Positions 62,101 through 64,000 of a DNA stretch of 64,000 nucleotides are shown here, piece after piece. How positions within the stretch are numbered: the first letter of the stretch is position 1; each line of letters starts with the position of its first letter. The notes under the pieces were generated by a model. That model saw only the letters and a list, made by a program, of their open reading frames with translations. It ran no database searches and was not told the origin of the DNA. A program made the translations under genes and the position numbers. Source of the stretch: Panopea generosa (taxonomy: Eukaryota > Mollusca > Bivalvia > Adapedonta > Hiatellidae); the NCBI GenBank assembly GCA_029582155.1, contig CM055895.1:16544787-16608786 (forward strand), in the 5' to 3' direction.

Positions 62101-64000
62101 TGATGTATATCTCACCACTAGCAGTGTTTATATAGAAGAAATCTAGAGAACTTCTTCCAGTGCCAATATTATTTGTTGTGTCAGCTACTATACTATACGA
62201 AACAAAATCCTGAAAATAATTATTATTGGTTTGAGTATAAAGCATAATCATATTCATAAAAAAATAAATTAAAAAAAAAAAAAAATTCCAAATATAAGTA
62301 AAGGATTATAATTATCAAATACATTATGCAAATGATTATATCGAATGAAATGGATGCAACAGATTTGTTCCCTTTTACTGTGACTGGCATAACAAGTTAG
62401 AGATACTCAACATTTCATTTCAAACAACACTCATTATAAAGGAAATTGACCTGGCATAGGCTGTCAATCAAACAACTTGATAATCTCATCAGTGATCGAT
62501 ATTGGTTGATATACTGACATTTTCCTTAGACAACCTTACAATGTCTAAGCAAATGCTACATTGTATATACTTGGATAAACAATGCAGCGTGGCCAGTGGG
62601 CCGAGCGCTAGTTGTTCTTGTGTCTGGCCAATTGTGTGCTTGACTGATCTTATCTCCGAGACTTTTTTACATATTCCGACACCCGATTTGCTCATTCAGT
62701 TGTTTGGCCATTCCCTCATTGAACTATTGAAACCCTTCAATCGAATTATCATAGTAATACTATTACTACAGTGTATGTTTGATTACATTGATTGATTTGA
62801 CTCGCTGTTCTCAGAAATTTCCAACAACAACTCTGAGTGCAAAGATCGTTTCTCAGCAATGACTTTAGGGTTTATAAAAATTAAAACAATATAATGGTTG
62901 AAATAATATAATGTAACCAGCACCACAGCCAATGAGACATTCCAAAAGGACTTGTTTTGCAGTGCACTCGGCTTTTCATTGGCTATTCATCATGTCAAAA
63001 GGTGGGGTTTTGTTACCATTTGCGCTATCAAAACAAAATGATCACAATTGGGGGGAAAAAAAAAAAGCTGCCAATCTTGTTTGGTTATCATTTGTTTGAG
63101 AAAAGTGGTTAAAGTTCGATGACACTCTTACTTGATTTGCATGATATGCGAGGAGTAGAATGTCATAAGGATATTATACTCATAAGCAAAGTAATAAAAA
63201 TGAACTGTTAATAGAGGATAGATAGTACAGTCTATCAAGGTTAACTTACACCATCATTATCAGTTGCAGTTACTGTAAGGACAGGCACGCTCAGTGAAGA
63301 CTCCTCAGAAATTGATATAAAGTAGCCATTACTTGACCACTGTGGTACACTTGGATTCCTTGACACTGAAATGGTCACATCAGCGGTGCCACGCAGGAGT
63401 GTATCTGCAGAATCGTATGCAATAACACGCAGCATATAAGAATCTCGTCCAATAGCATCATTCTTTAGCGACTGAGATAGATAAATTCTACCTGTACTTC
63501 GTTCAATAGTGAAAAAGCTTTGAGCTGGGTACATGCCAATTGATTCATACACTATCGATCCCTGAAAGTCACAAATAGAAGAAACATTCAGAACAAGCAT
63601 TGAAAACTACCAAAAAATGTGGTGTAAATTCTGTCAGTTTAACGTTAATGAACAGGCACTATCAGAAGAACAGCGCGCTATACTATAACAATATATACAA
63701 TTATACAATACTATAATTCATATACTCAAGACGACGATCTTGCAAGACTCTGAACCTCATTCTGATTTTGCATAGACAATGAGCTAGGTGACACTCTGTG
63801 GGGCCCTAAAGAAGTTATATGGGAAATAAAATGCTGATCAACAGCTGTAAAAAGACACTTACACTGAGATCCTGATCAATAGCTGAAACCTGGTAAATGG
63901 TATTGTTGAGAGACTGTGAGTCCAATATATTGGTTTGATAGGGGGTGTTTATGAACACTGGTGGGAACTGGTTACGTTGTATGGTGATTGCCACAGTAGA
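23039..64000 (-). CDS. large atypical cadherin, 3' part of gene (40 coding exons in window)
   Basis: Forty exons join into one frame of 2286 residues plus stop; the 5' end is beyond 64000. Most repeats are built by two phase-0 exons, one ending at the ATDxDG motif and one ending before the LxVxAxDxG strand. About 18 cadherin repeats are followed by a domain beginning RFILVLDDNNADV that resembles the membrane-adjacent domain of CDH23/PCDH15-type cadherins, then one helix (about 30871-30933). The tail carries an NPVY motif and ends PSEIN. Expected role: a single-pass surface adhesion protein. Oddities: linkers read RN or RD where DxNDN is expected, LDRE is replaced by LRND-like motifs, and only the penultimate linker is DVNDN. 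An orthologue name would be a guess. Confidence 0.93.
23395..23955. repeat. minisatellite, about 47-bp unit, last cadherin intron
   Basis: About 12 units of GGAAGCACATTCACTCCACA plus GGGTATGACAGTCATGGACA plus GGTTAGT. Confidence 0.92.
24345..24880. repeat. minisatellite, about 53-bp unit, last cadherin intron
   Basis: About ten units with AATGAACCATGTAAATGTAA and TTGCTTCTCCCCAGTTTATC. It ends about 20 bases from the donor of the 44-nt exon. Confidence 0.9.
24901..24944 (-). CDS. cadherin exon 39: 44-nt tail exon
   Basis: Acceptor TTTTATTTCATTTCAG and donor GTAAGT. It starts in phase 0 and ends in phase 2, coding TARSDMSNVYHVSL. The frame fits only if the 19-nt microexon at 28442-28460 precedes it. 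Spliced directly to exon 37 it would hit TGA after six codons. Together the two small exons add 21 codons and could be skipped as a pair without shifting the frame. Confidence 0.75.
26002..26194. mobile_element. TTAA-type MITE copy 2 (shortened)
   Basis: Same ends as copy 1 (CCCTTTACTTCATA, TATGGAGTAAAGGG). The right flank is TTAA and the left is mutated to ATAA. Half of the internal palindrome is missing. Confidence 0.82.
27135..27510. repeat. minisatellite, about 35-bp unit
   Basis: Units GGAAGTCTTTATTGAGAATG plus TGAGGGAATGTTAGA, some with internal deletions of the GTTAGAG part. Confidence 0.9.
28442..28460 (-). CDS. cadherin exon 38: 19-nt microexon
   Basis: ATATGGAGTTGGTGGAACG is bounded by a pyrimidine-rich acceptor (AATCTTTCTTAG) and a donor GTAAGA. 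Entering in phase 2 after exon 37 gives Q-YGVGGT and leaves phase 0. This is exactly what the 44-nt exon at 24901 needs. The double phase match is the main evidence. Confidence 0.72.
28580..28885 (+). mobile_element. SINE (family A) with TCAATC tail
   Basis: GAGTTTGAATCCCCACCCGG is followed by CAACAGTCTCCGTGATGATT, CACTGATTCAAGTGGGAAAG and GACTCTAAATATTCAATCAA, then repeated AATC. The tRNA-like head is decayed. Confidence 0.8.
29206..29354 (-). CDS. cadherin exon 37: cytoplasmic tail
   Basis: Phase 0 in, phase 2 out; acceptor TATCTTCCAG, donor GTAAGT. It codes TLDMYMPADEAIHHQGEV and later RKISTRNPVYDNSQY. NPVY fits the NPxY signal bound by PTB or clathrin adaptors in other receptors; that use here is inferred. 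Confidence 0.9.
29530..29630 (-). mobile_element. SINE fragment (family A-related)
   Basis: CTTCCCCACAGAGATTGG and GGGATTCAAACTCATGACAG resemble copies at 46024, 59540 and 61085. Short and diverged. Confidence 0.4.
29942..30167 (-). mobile_element. tRNA-derived SINE (family B)
   Basis: In reverse it starts with a Leu/Ser-type tRNA-like head (CCATGGCCGAGTGGTCTAAG) and includes GGTTTCCCTTCACTAGTAAA and TGAAATGTGTTGAAATTGGT. A second copy is at 32187-32410. Confidence 0.75.
30230..30332 (-). CDS. cadherin exon 36: juxtamembrane tail
   Basis: Acceptor TTCTATAACAG, donor GTAAGA. It codes YSGYLNNYRVYHRNYEQQ and ends FLKEYETQ. Tyrosine-rich, just after the helix. Phase 2 in, phase 0 out. Confidence 0.92.
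30395..30770. repeat. minisatellite, about 47-bp unit, cadherin intron 35
   Basis: Units with ACTGTATATACAGGACACAG and ACTGTAAACTGTATACAGAA. The left end is degenerate. It yields spurious long frames on the - strand. Confidence 0.9.
30857..31120 (-). CDS. cadherin exon 35: end of membrane-adjacent domain and transmembrane helix
   Basis: It codes ITSTGAANTVDVRNQLRN, a linker with SFTWWMDDPWSG, and the hydrophobic run FIALAGIIILLGLISIIIL (helix about 30871-30933), then WYQWNR. It fixes topology: repeats outside, tail inside. Confidence 0.95.
31121..31866 (-). other. cadherin intron 34
   Basis: AT-rich; no repeat or gene recognised. Confidence 0.6.
31867..32129 (-). CDS. cadherin exon 34: probable membrane-adjacent domain
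   Basis: It codes IDVIEDKNRFILVLDDNN, then NLESIRQGLQNAIDRIVLIE and SDVTFVVVNHLRQYVL. The order beta (RFILVL), helix, beta, beta (TFVVV) fits the ferredoxin-like MAD found before the membrane in CDH23/PCDH15-type cadherins. This is a pattern match, not a search result. Confidence 0.9.
32187..32410 (-). mobile_element. tRNA-derived SINE (family B)
   Basis: Reverse reading GTCCTCTGTGGCCGAGTGGT then CTAAGGCGCC is a clear tRNA-like A-box region. The rest aligns with the copy at 29942-30167. Confidence 0.8.
32537..32749 (-). CDS. cadherin exon 33: most of last repeat
   Basis: It codes ATDADDGDNGRVQYSIR, which has the intact DxD-DxG-N calcium pattern, then TAYDAGSPSRSTETSVY. This repeat is the most canonical in the window. 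Phase 0 to 0; donor GTGAGT. Confidence 0.94.
33133..33163. repeat. 12-bp perfect hairpin in cadherin intron 32
   Basis: CATCTTGGTCTG, a 7-base loop, then CAGACCAAGATG. No T run follows and no other RNA signal is seen. It may be a foldback remnant. Confidence 0.35.
33283..33452 (-). CDS. cadherin exon 32: canonical DVNDN linker
   Basis: It codes YPSHPITYVIITILDVNDNS followed by PVF, then the start of the last repeat. It carries the only standard DxNDN motif found in these exons. Phase 1 in, phase 0 out. Confidence 0.93.
33600..34260. repeat. degenerate 21-24-bp tandem repeat, cadherin intron 31
   Basis: Units of the type TTATTGTGATTTGTCATGAT with much variation in length. Confidence 0.85.
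34338..34499 (-). CDS. cadherin exon 31: degenerate repeat 18
   Basis: It codes FSVSRSSGGSACDLVITGNL, WNITVSVSETSRL and EIGDVIP. It lacks calcium motifs. Phases 1 in and 1 out match the neighbours. Confidence 0.88.
34872..35020 (-). CDS. cadherin exon 30: degenerate repeat 18
   Basis: It codes ITLYENFDIVNSNNVFSLDV and NTLLCTILAINGRGQLNG. The ATDxDxG motif is absent. The donor GTATAA is weak but the phase (2 in, 1 out) joins neatly to exon 31. Confidence 0.82.
35430..35695. repeat. 30-bp minisatellite starting at a cadherin donor
   Basis: Units CAGGTAAATCAATATAAATC plus AGACCATATG. The last unit runs up to the donor of exon 29 (GT at 35700-35701). Confidence 0.9.
35702..35820 (-). CDS. cadherin exon 29: end of repeat 17, non-standard linker
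   Basis: It codes FYLVAIDRSWKPLSSRALVK and AVTYTGISRDLGF. Neither DxNDN nor the RN linker is present here. Ends in phase 2 at GTAAGA. Confidence 0.9.
36073..36207 (-). CDS. cadherin exon 28: middle of repeat 17
   Basis: It codes TPNAEFDYLIDPDYPYAASF and VFVRQNLQQADGRNEFE. Phase 0 to 0; acceptor TTTTTTTGCAG, donor GTAGGC. Confidence 0.92.
36397..36574. mobile_element. MITE with 13-bp perfect inverted repeats
   Basis: The ends CAGTCAAACCTGT (36397-36409) and ACAGGTTTGACTG (36562-36574) are exact inverse copies. The interior matches 19698-19857. TA follows the right end. Likely Tc1/mariner-like and non-autonomous. Confidence 0.8.
36868..37074 (-). CDS. cadherin exon 27: linker 16/17, start of repeat 17
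   Basis: It codes LIVVARDGAAIPKSATATVY, linker IIRNQFAPIF and AATAVDDDRQVDLSRN. The donor GTGCGT is the least typical of this gene. Phase 0 to 0. Confidence 0.9.
37075..38292 (-). other. cadherin intron 26
   Basis: AT-rich intron. Part of it (about 37610-38190: rounds of GGAAACTTGTATCTCCTGGC, TTTGGCAAATTAATCATTCA, GCGTTCACAAACTGTCAATC) resembles 48690-49170, so an old dispersed repeat is present in both. Confidence 0.6.
38293..38439 (-). CDS. cadherin exon 26: middle of repeat 16
   Basis: It codes NPSGTIEYMIQSSSYTPNNG and SIYISQPLTRERVPNTFT. LTRE is the closest match to the canonical LDRE in this part. Phase 0 to 0. Confidence 0.92.
38690..39466. repeat. 61-bp minisatellite containing copies of the adjacent donor site
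   Basis: About 12 units. In the - strand sense each unit carries GGCTAATGTGAGTTT, matching the real exon 25 end GCGCTAAT|GTGAGTTT. The array starts at that donor and fills the 5' part of the intron. Confidence 0.93.
39467..39664 (-). CDS. cadherin exon 25: linker 15/16
   Basis: It codes MTVRATDKPGTDARPKYATA, linker TVTRNPYAPVF and KTEATDRDGAN. The first Met is internal, not a start. Donor GTGAGT. Phase 0 to 0. Confidence 0.94.
39665..40421 (-). other. cadherin intron 24
   Basis: No repeat array or gene recognised. Confidence 0.6.
40422..40544 (-). CDS. cadherin exon 24: middle of repeat 15
   Basis: It codes HEIEYSVVASTSGTFFFDID and TSGVISVNGALTQSGVTVFN. Phase 0 to 0. Confidence 0.93.
40545..41843 (-). 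other. cadherin intron 23
   Basis: AT-rich, no tandem array; nothing recognised. Confidence 0.6.
41844..42026 (-). CDS. cadherin exon 23: linker 14/15
   Basis: 183 nt, the standard size here. It codes FSIFATDSGVPSLSSSIGVV, linker TVIRNRNGPVF and RVAADDADN. Phase 0 to 0; donor GTAAGT. Confidence 0.95.
42187..42280 (-). mobile_element. SINE family B fragment
   Basis: TTTTTCAACACATTTCAGGT and TATGGCATATCAAGTTATGA match the 3' part of family B copies only. Confidence 0.5.
42621..42770 (-). CDS. cadherin exon 22: middle of repeat 14
   Basis: It codes GRNGKITYSIRLVTGFDSDA, FYVNPLTGVLSVLKHL and DQPINYR. Donor GTAATG. Phase 0 to 0. Confidence 0.92.
43091..43346. mobile_element. TTAA-type MITE copy 3
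   Basis: Inverted orientation relative to copy 1. Exact TTAA on both sides, ends CCCTTTACTTCATA and TATGAAGTGAAGGG, internal palindrome and CTTCTATATTAGGTGTCCAA subunits. Confidence 0.88.
43743..43925 (-). CDS. cadherin exon 21: linker 13/14
   Basis: It codes IRVRAYRSEFSTEFATTNVR, linker FVTRNSGTPVF and LSEDQPQG. Phase 0 to 0; donor GTGAGA. Confidence 0.94.
44400..44770. repeat. minisatellite, about 20-bp unit, cadherin intron 20
   Basis: Units TTGTATTGGCCGAGTTCAGT with CCTTG and CCGGTT variants. The long frames on both strands here come from the repeat. Confidence 0.92.
44864..44986 (-). CDS. cadherin exon 20: middle of repeat 13
   Basis: It codes SVLVYDIEGEGDAITNFKID and ASTGLITLALSQLSTSTPSY. 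Phase 0 to 0; donor GTGAGT. Confidence 0.93.
45528..45560 (-). mobile_element. SINE family B fragment, tRNA-like part only
   Basis: The reverse of TGCGCCTTGGACCACTCGGC followed by CACAGG is the family B head. Nearby 45427-45455 looks like a family A 3' end. Confidence 0.4.
45699..45881 (-). CDS. cadherin exon 19: linker 12/13
   Basis: 183 nt. It codes LTVTASDNGINPRSSTAQVT, linker RIEREGLPFF and IPEDLTVG. The linker has ERE instead of RN. Phase 0 to 0. Confidence 0.94.
46024..46315. mobile_element. SINE-like copies around a G-rich run
   Basis: CCCCCACATATTCAGAGATG and GTGGGGAATTCAAACTCACA match family A-related copies at 59540 and 61085. A G-rich stretch lies between them (46178-46217). Confidence 0.45.
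46864..47181 (-). CDS. cadherin exon 18: one 318-nt exon covering linker 11/12 and repeat 12
   Basis: It codes LLVTAEDLSYPFRSSTATVI, linker NVVRNNASPVF, AMDTDEGRNGVVTYAL and GINAATGAIFSR. It merges the usual two exons of a repeat. Phase 0 to 0. Confidence 0.94.
47317..47549. mobile_element. TTAA-type MITE copy 4
   Basis: Exact TTAA flanks. The near-perfect internal hairpin GCAGGAAGAGTTCAGATTGC, TCGTAACGA, then GCAATCTGAACACTTCCTGC is complete here. Confidence 0.88.
47866..48192 (-). CDS. cadherin exon 17: one 327-nt exon covering linker 10/11 and repeat 11
   Basis: It codes LLVEAYDTGAPSAVVSETVT, linker TIERNLYSPIF, NADDNDQTSPENLVTYDI and SIHPISGIISTNRML. Phase 0 to 0. Confidence 0.94.
48222..48400 (-). 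mobile_element. SINE family A, partial
   Basis: GATTGAATATTTAGCAAATT and CAGTTAACCTAACCACTCTT match the 3' half of family A in reverse. The tRNA-like half is missing. Confidence 0.6.
49181..49312 (-). CDS. cadherin exon 16: middle of repeat 10
   Basis: It codes GNLVYRLSGFAPGTDLFGLN and NNGDIFVIKDLYTNSQNVYT. Phase 0 to 0; donor GTAAGT. Confidence 0.92.
49735..50000. repeat. 20-bp minisatellite beginning near a cadherin donor
   Basis: Units GATATGGTCAGCAATACAGC. It reaches within about 10-15 bases of the exon 15 donor at 50007-50008. Confidence 0.92.
50009..50200 (-). CDS. cadherin exon 15: linker 9/10
   Basis: It codes FMVRAIDDRPQGVQKIADVS, linker NVLRDSGPPRF and TAVDNDLK. Phase 0 to 0; donor GTAGGT. 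Confidence 0.94.
50218..50920. repeat. minisatellite, about 62-bp unit, cadherin intron 14
   Basis: Units TCTCTACTCTGTTTTTCCAA, CATAATTTACACATTTTACT, TGGATTGTACAACAATATCT. It fills nearly the whole intron between exons 14 and 15. Confidence 0.93.
50958..51080 (-). CDS. cadherin exon 14: middle of repeat 9
   Basis: It codes DVVSYYSQGDSDDQEFFYVS and GDIRLRKSLSGTSRNQFS. Phase 0 to 0. Confidence 0.92.
51536..51887 (-). CDS. cadherin exon 13: 352-nt exon, repeat 8 and linker 8/9
   Basis: The first T completes Ser (AG|T) from exon 12. It codes SVFQVNAVDDDLEGSIVYSL, IGQFPVQSFIDVDSTTG, linker RVTRNQNGPVY and MATDNDG. Phase 2 in, 0 out. Confidence 0.95.
51888..52974 (-). other. cadherin intron 12
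   Basis: AT-rich, no array recognised. Confidence 0.55.
52975..53126 (-). CDS. cadherin exon 12: linker 7/8
   Basis: It codes LTVQASDNGVGNARQYAVAT, linker TVLRDLSPPRF and DLDESTATE. Ends in phase 2 at AAAG|GTAAAT, the first departure from phase 0. Confidence 0.92.
53250..53486. mobile_element. MITE with about 34-bp inverted repeats (AGGCC ends)
   Basis: Left AGGCCATAATAAATTAATTG then CTAGATTATCATCC; right GGATGATAATCTAG then CAATTAAATCATAATGGCCT. The interior is C-rich then A-rich, as in 20572-20791. Confidence 0.82.
53554..53590 (+). mobile_element. 37-bp 5'-truncated SINE (family A) insertion
   Basis: GGCATAAAAATGACGCTAAA then TATTCAATCAATCAAT is the extreme 3' end of family A. It is flanked by the direct repeat CATGAAAGG (53545-53553, 53591-53599). 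Confidence 0.75.
53913..54062 (-). CDS. cadherin exon 11: middle of repeat 7
   Basis: It codes DRLTCLLTSESGSVVSGNND, KLWFGVDFDACMVYV and NDISDRQEYT. Two cysteines in this half-repeat could pair. Phase 0 to 0. Confidence 0.92.
54231..54413 (-). CDS. cadherin exon 10: linker 6/7
   Basis: 183 nt. It codes LRVIAYDTGATRLTATAEVL, linker TVLRNINGPIF, IDEETAVG and NVSDSDG. Phase 0 to 0. Confidence 0.95.
54540..55060. repeat. minisatellite, about 25-bp unit, cadherin intron 9
   Basis: Units CATATTGTATAATGCATCAT with TACAT, degenerate in the middle. Confidence 0.88.
55231..55359 (-). CDS. cadherin exon 9: middle of repeat 6
   Basis: It codes GRITYSAIGDYPAQSFFNVD and TITQSLRNDNVRLGTYT. Donor GTTAGT. 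Very like the same parts of repeats 2 and 8. Phase 0 to 0. Confidence 0.94.
55362..55600. repeat. 46-bp minisatellite containing copies of the adjacent acceptor site
   Basis: In the - strand sense each unit reads CATGTATATTTGACAGGGCT then GTGTATTAC. The real acceptor is CATGTATATTTTACAG|GGCC followed by GTATAAC. About five upstream copies. Confidence 0.93.
55600..55790. repeat. minisatellite, about 30-bp unit
   Basis: Units TGTAACATATATATGTATTT then GTAAAAATGC, directly after the 46-bp array. Confidence 0.88.
55917..56108 (-). CDS. cadherin exon 8: linker 5/6
   Basis: It codes CTVMVSDNGYPSNKIDSANV, linker FITRDLAFPAF, INENAQVG and SVSASRQGLV. Here the ATDxDG motif is lost (ASRQG). Phase 0 to 0. 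Confidence 0.94.
56723..56851 (-). CDS. cadherin exon 7: middle of repeat 5
   Basis: It codes DFLTFSLGSDLTGRCSETFY and GEIHLAKSLINTGDTSFS. Phase 0 to 0. Confidence 0.92.
56870..57180. repeat. minisatellite, about 48-bp unit, upstream of cadherin exon 7
   Basis: Units CATTCTCCACGCAAGCGATT, TGTGCAATACATAAACAGAG, TAAACATG. It starts about 20 bases from the acceptor, so it probably contains the branch-point region. Confidence 0.9.
57290..58544. repeat. 36-bp minisatellite containing copies of the adjacent donor site
   Basis: In the - strand sense the unit reads ATAGCCACAGACGCAGATAA then TGTAAGTATCTAAAT. The real exon 6 end is GCTACAGACGCAGATAAT|GTAAGTATTT. Over 20 units, best conserved at 57760-58430. 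The left end (57290-57760) is an older, diverged part with TAGCTATAATGAAATACTT. Confidence 0.94.
58545..58727 (-). CDS. cadherin exon 6: linker 4/5
   Basis: 183 nt. It codes LGVIAYDSLTPNQRATAEVS, linker TMLRNTNPPVF, LEEDVPVG and KVTATDADN. The last seven codons are the seed of the minisatellite that follows. Phase 0 to 0. Confidence 0.95.
58985..59155 (-). mobile_element. SINE-like repeat with AAGTGTCTTGCTCAAGGACA core
   Basis: TTGTGAAACAAGTTACTACA, CCCAGATAGAACCAGTATTA and GTGTCTTGCTCAAGGACACC mirror the element at 20890-21062. It ends in CAGAATCGAACACACAACCC, a tRNA-like T-arm in reverse. Confidence 0.6.
59294..59413 (-). CDS. cadherin exon 5: middle of repeat 4
   Basis: It codes GVMTYDVTGFEAAPSFFYVG and RGNLRNDRTLTYR. 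LRND replaces LDRE. Donor GTAATT. Phase 0 to 0. Confidence 0.93.
59540..59715 (-). mobile_element. SINE copy (family A-related)
   Basis: AGACACACCCCATCTCTATA, AAAGTTCATGATCAATCATC and GGGAATTCAAACCTGCAACT; the tRNA-like part is in reverse. Confidence 0.55.
59716..60654 (-). other. rest of cadherin intron 4
   Basis: AT-rich; no gene or tandem array recognised. Confidence 0.55.
60655..60837 (-). CDS. cadherin exon 4: linker 3/4
   Basis: 183 nt. It codes FTVRATDSGNPSRSTTVTVT, linker GIIRASLPVF and TAEDADGQ. Donor GTAGGG. Phase 0 to 0. Confidence 0.95.
61085..61240 (-). mobile_element. SINE copy (family A-related)
   Basis: CTACTTCCCCACATAATTGA, GGATTTGAACTCACGAACCC and ATACTGGCTGAGTTAGCTG form a tRNA-like part in reverse. 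Confidence 0.55.
61250..62040. repeat. minisatellite, about 31-bp unit, cadherin intron 3
   Basis: Units GTGATTTGTAAAGCAGCTGA then TTATACCATAT, best conserved at 61500-61720 and degenerate outward. Confidence 0.92.
62063..62209 (-). CDS. cadherin exon 3: middle of repeat 3
   Basis: It codes DFVSYSIVADTTNNIGTGRS, FFYINTASGEIYIKRTL and APLSQYS. Donor GTGTGT. Phase 0 to 0. Confidence 0.92.
62210..63249 (-). other. cadherin intron 2
   Basis: No tandem array; AT-rich with short A runs. A G-rich, palindrome-poor stretch at 62580-62640 codes nothing I recognise. Confidence 0.5.
63250..63561 (-). CDS. cadherin exon 2: 312-nt exon, repeat 2 and linker 2/3
   Basis: It codes GSIVYESIGMYPAQSFFTIE, YLSQSLKND, VIAYDSADTLLRG, linker SVSRNPSVPQW and TVTATDNDG. 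Phase 0 to 0. Confidence 0.95.
63863..64000 (-). CDS. cadherin exon 1 in window (partial): linker 1/2
   Basis: Open to the window edge. It codes STVAITIQRNQFPPVF, then VSAIDQDLS at a GTAAGT donor, phase 0. The exon continues beyond 64000. Confidence 0.9.

Noticed and set aside
62502-62795. 97-residue frame on the + strand
   Set aside because: In a cadherin intron, no start context, domain or splice support.

Overview
This is animal nuclear DNA, AT-rich, with spliced genes, classical GT-AG introns, tRNA-derived SINEs, TTAA- and TA-type MITEs and an extreme load of minisatellites. The repeat landscape (two long composite repeats with the CAGAAATGTTCCTTGGGTGACC type core, SINEs ending in TCAATC repeats) and the kind of cadherin suggest a mollusc, most likely a bivalve. 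That placement is an inference from style and was not tested by a search.

Two genes converge. On the + strand, bases 1-6126 hold the last four exons of a C2H2 zinc-finger protein with five canonical fingers, an acidic linker and a Q/V-rich tail. On the - strand, 64000 down to 23039 holds the 3' part of a very large atypical cadherin. I could join 40 coding exons in one open frame: 2286 residues plus the stop, with the 5' end outside the window. The protein has about 18 cadherin repeats, a probable membrane-adjacent domain, one transmembrane helix (about 30871-30933) and a cytoplasmic tail of about 140 residues that includes a 19-nt microexon. In 16 inter-repeat linkers the calcium-binding DxNDN motif is replaced by an R-N, R-D or similar V.RN..PxF motif. 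Only the linker before the last repeat is a standard DVNDN.

The space between the genes (6127-23038) has no gene I can support. It holds a minisatellite that begins at the zinc-finger stop codon, a composite repeat of alternating 155/166-bp units (7440-9725), a 44-bp array (10085-10605), a 3.4-kb TTAA-flanked element (11114-14537) that interrupts a satellite monomer, a 79/94-bp satellite (14538-18100) with an 841-bp higher-order duplication, a 25-bp satellite (18100-19045), and several MITEs and SINE fragments.

Most cadherin introns of any size carry a private minisatellite. In three of them (38690-39466, 55362-55600, 57290-58544) the repeat unit includes a copy of the neighbouring splice site, so the array presents many extra splice-site-like sequences next to the real one. 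This, the unusual cadherin linkers, the microexon pair and the nested TTAA element are the observations most worth following up.
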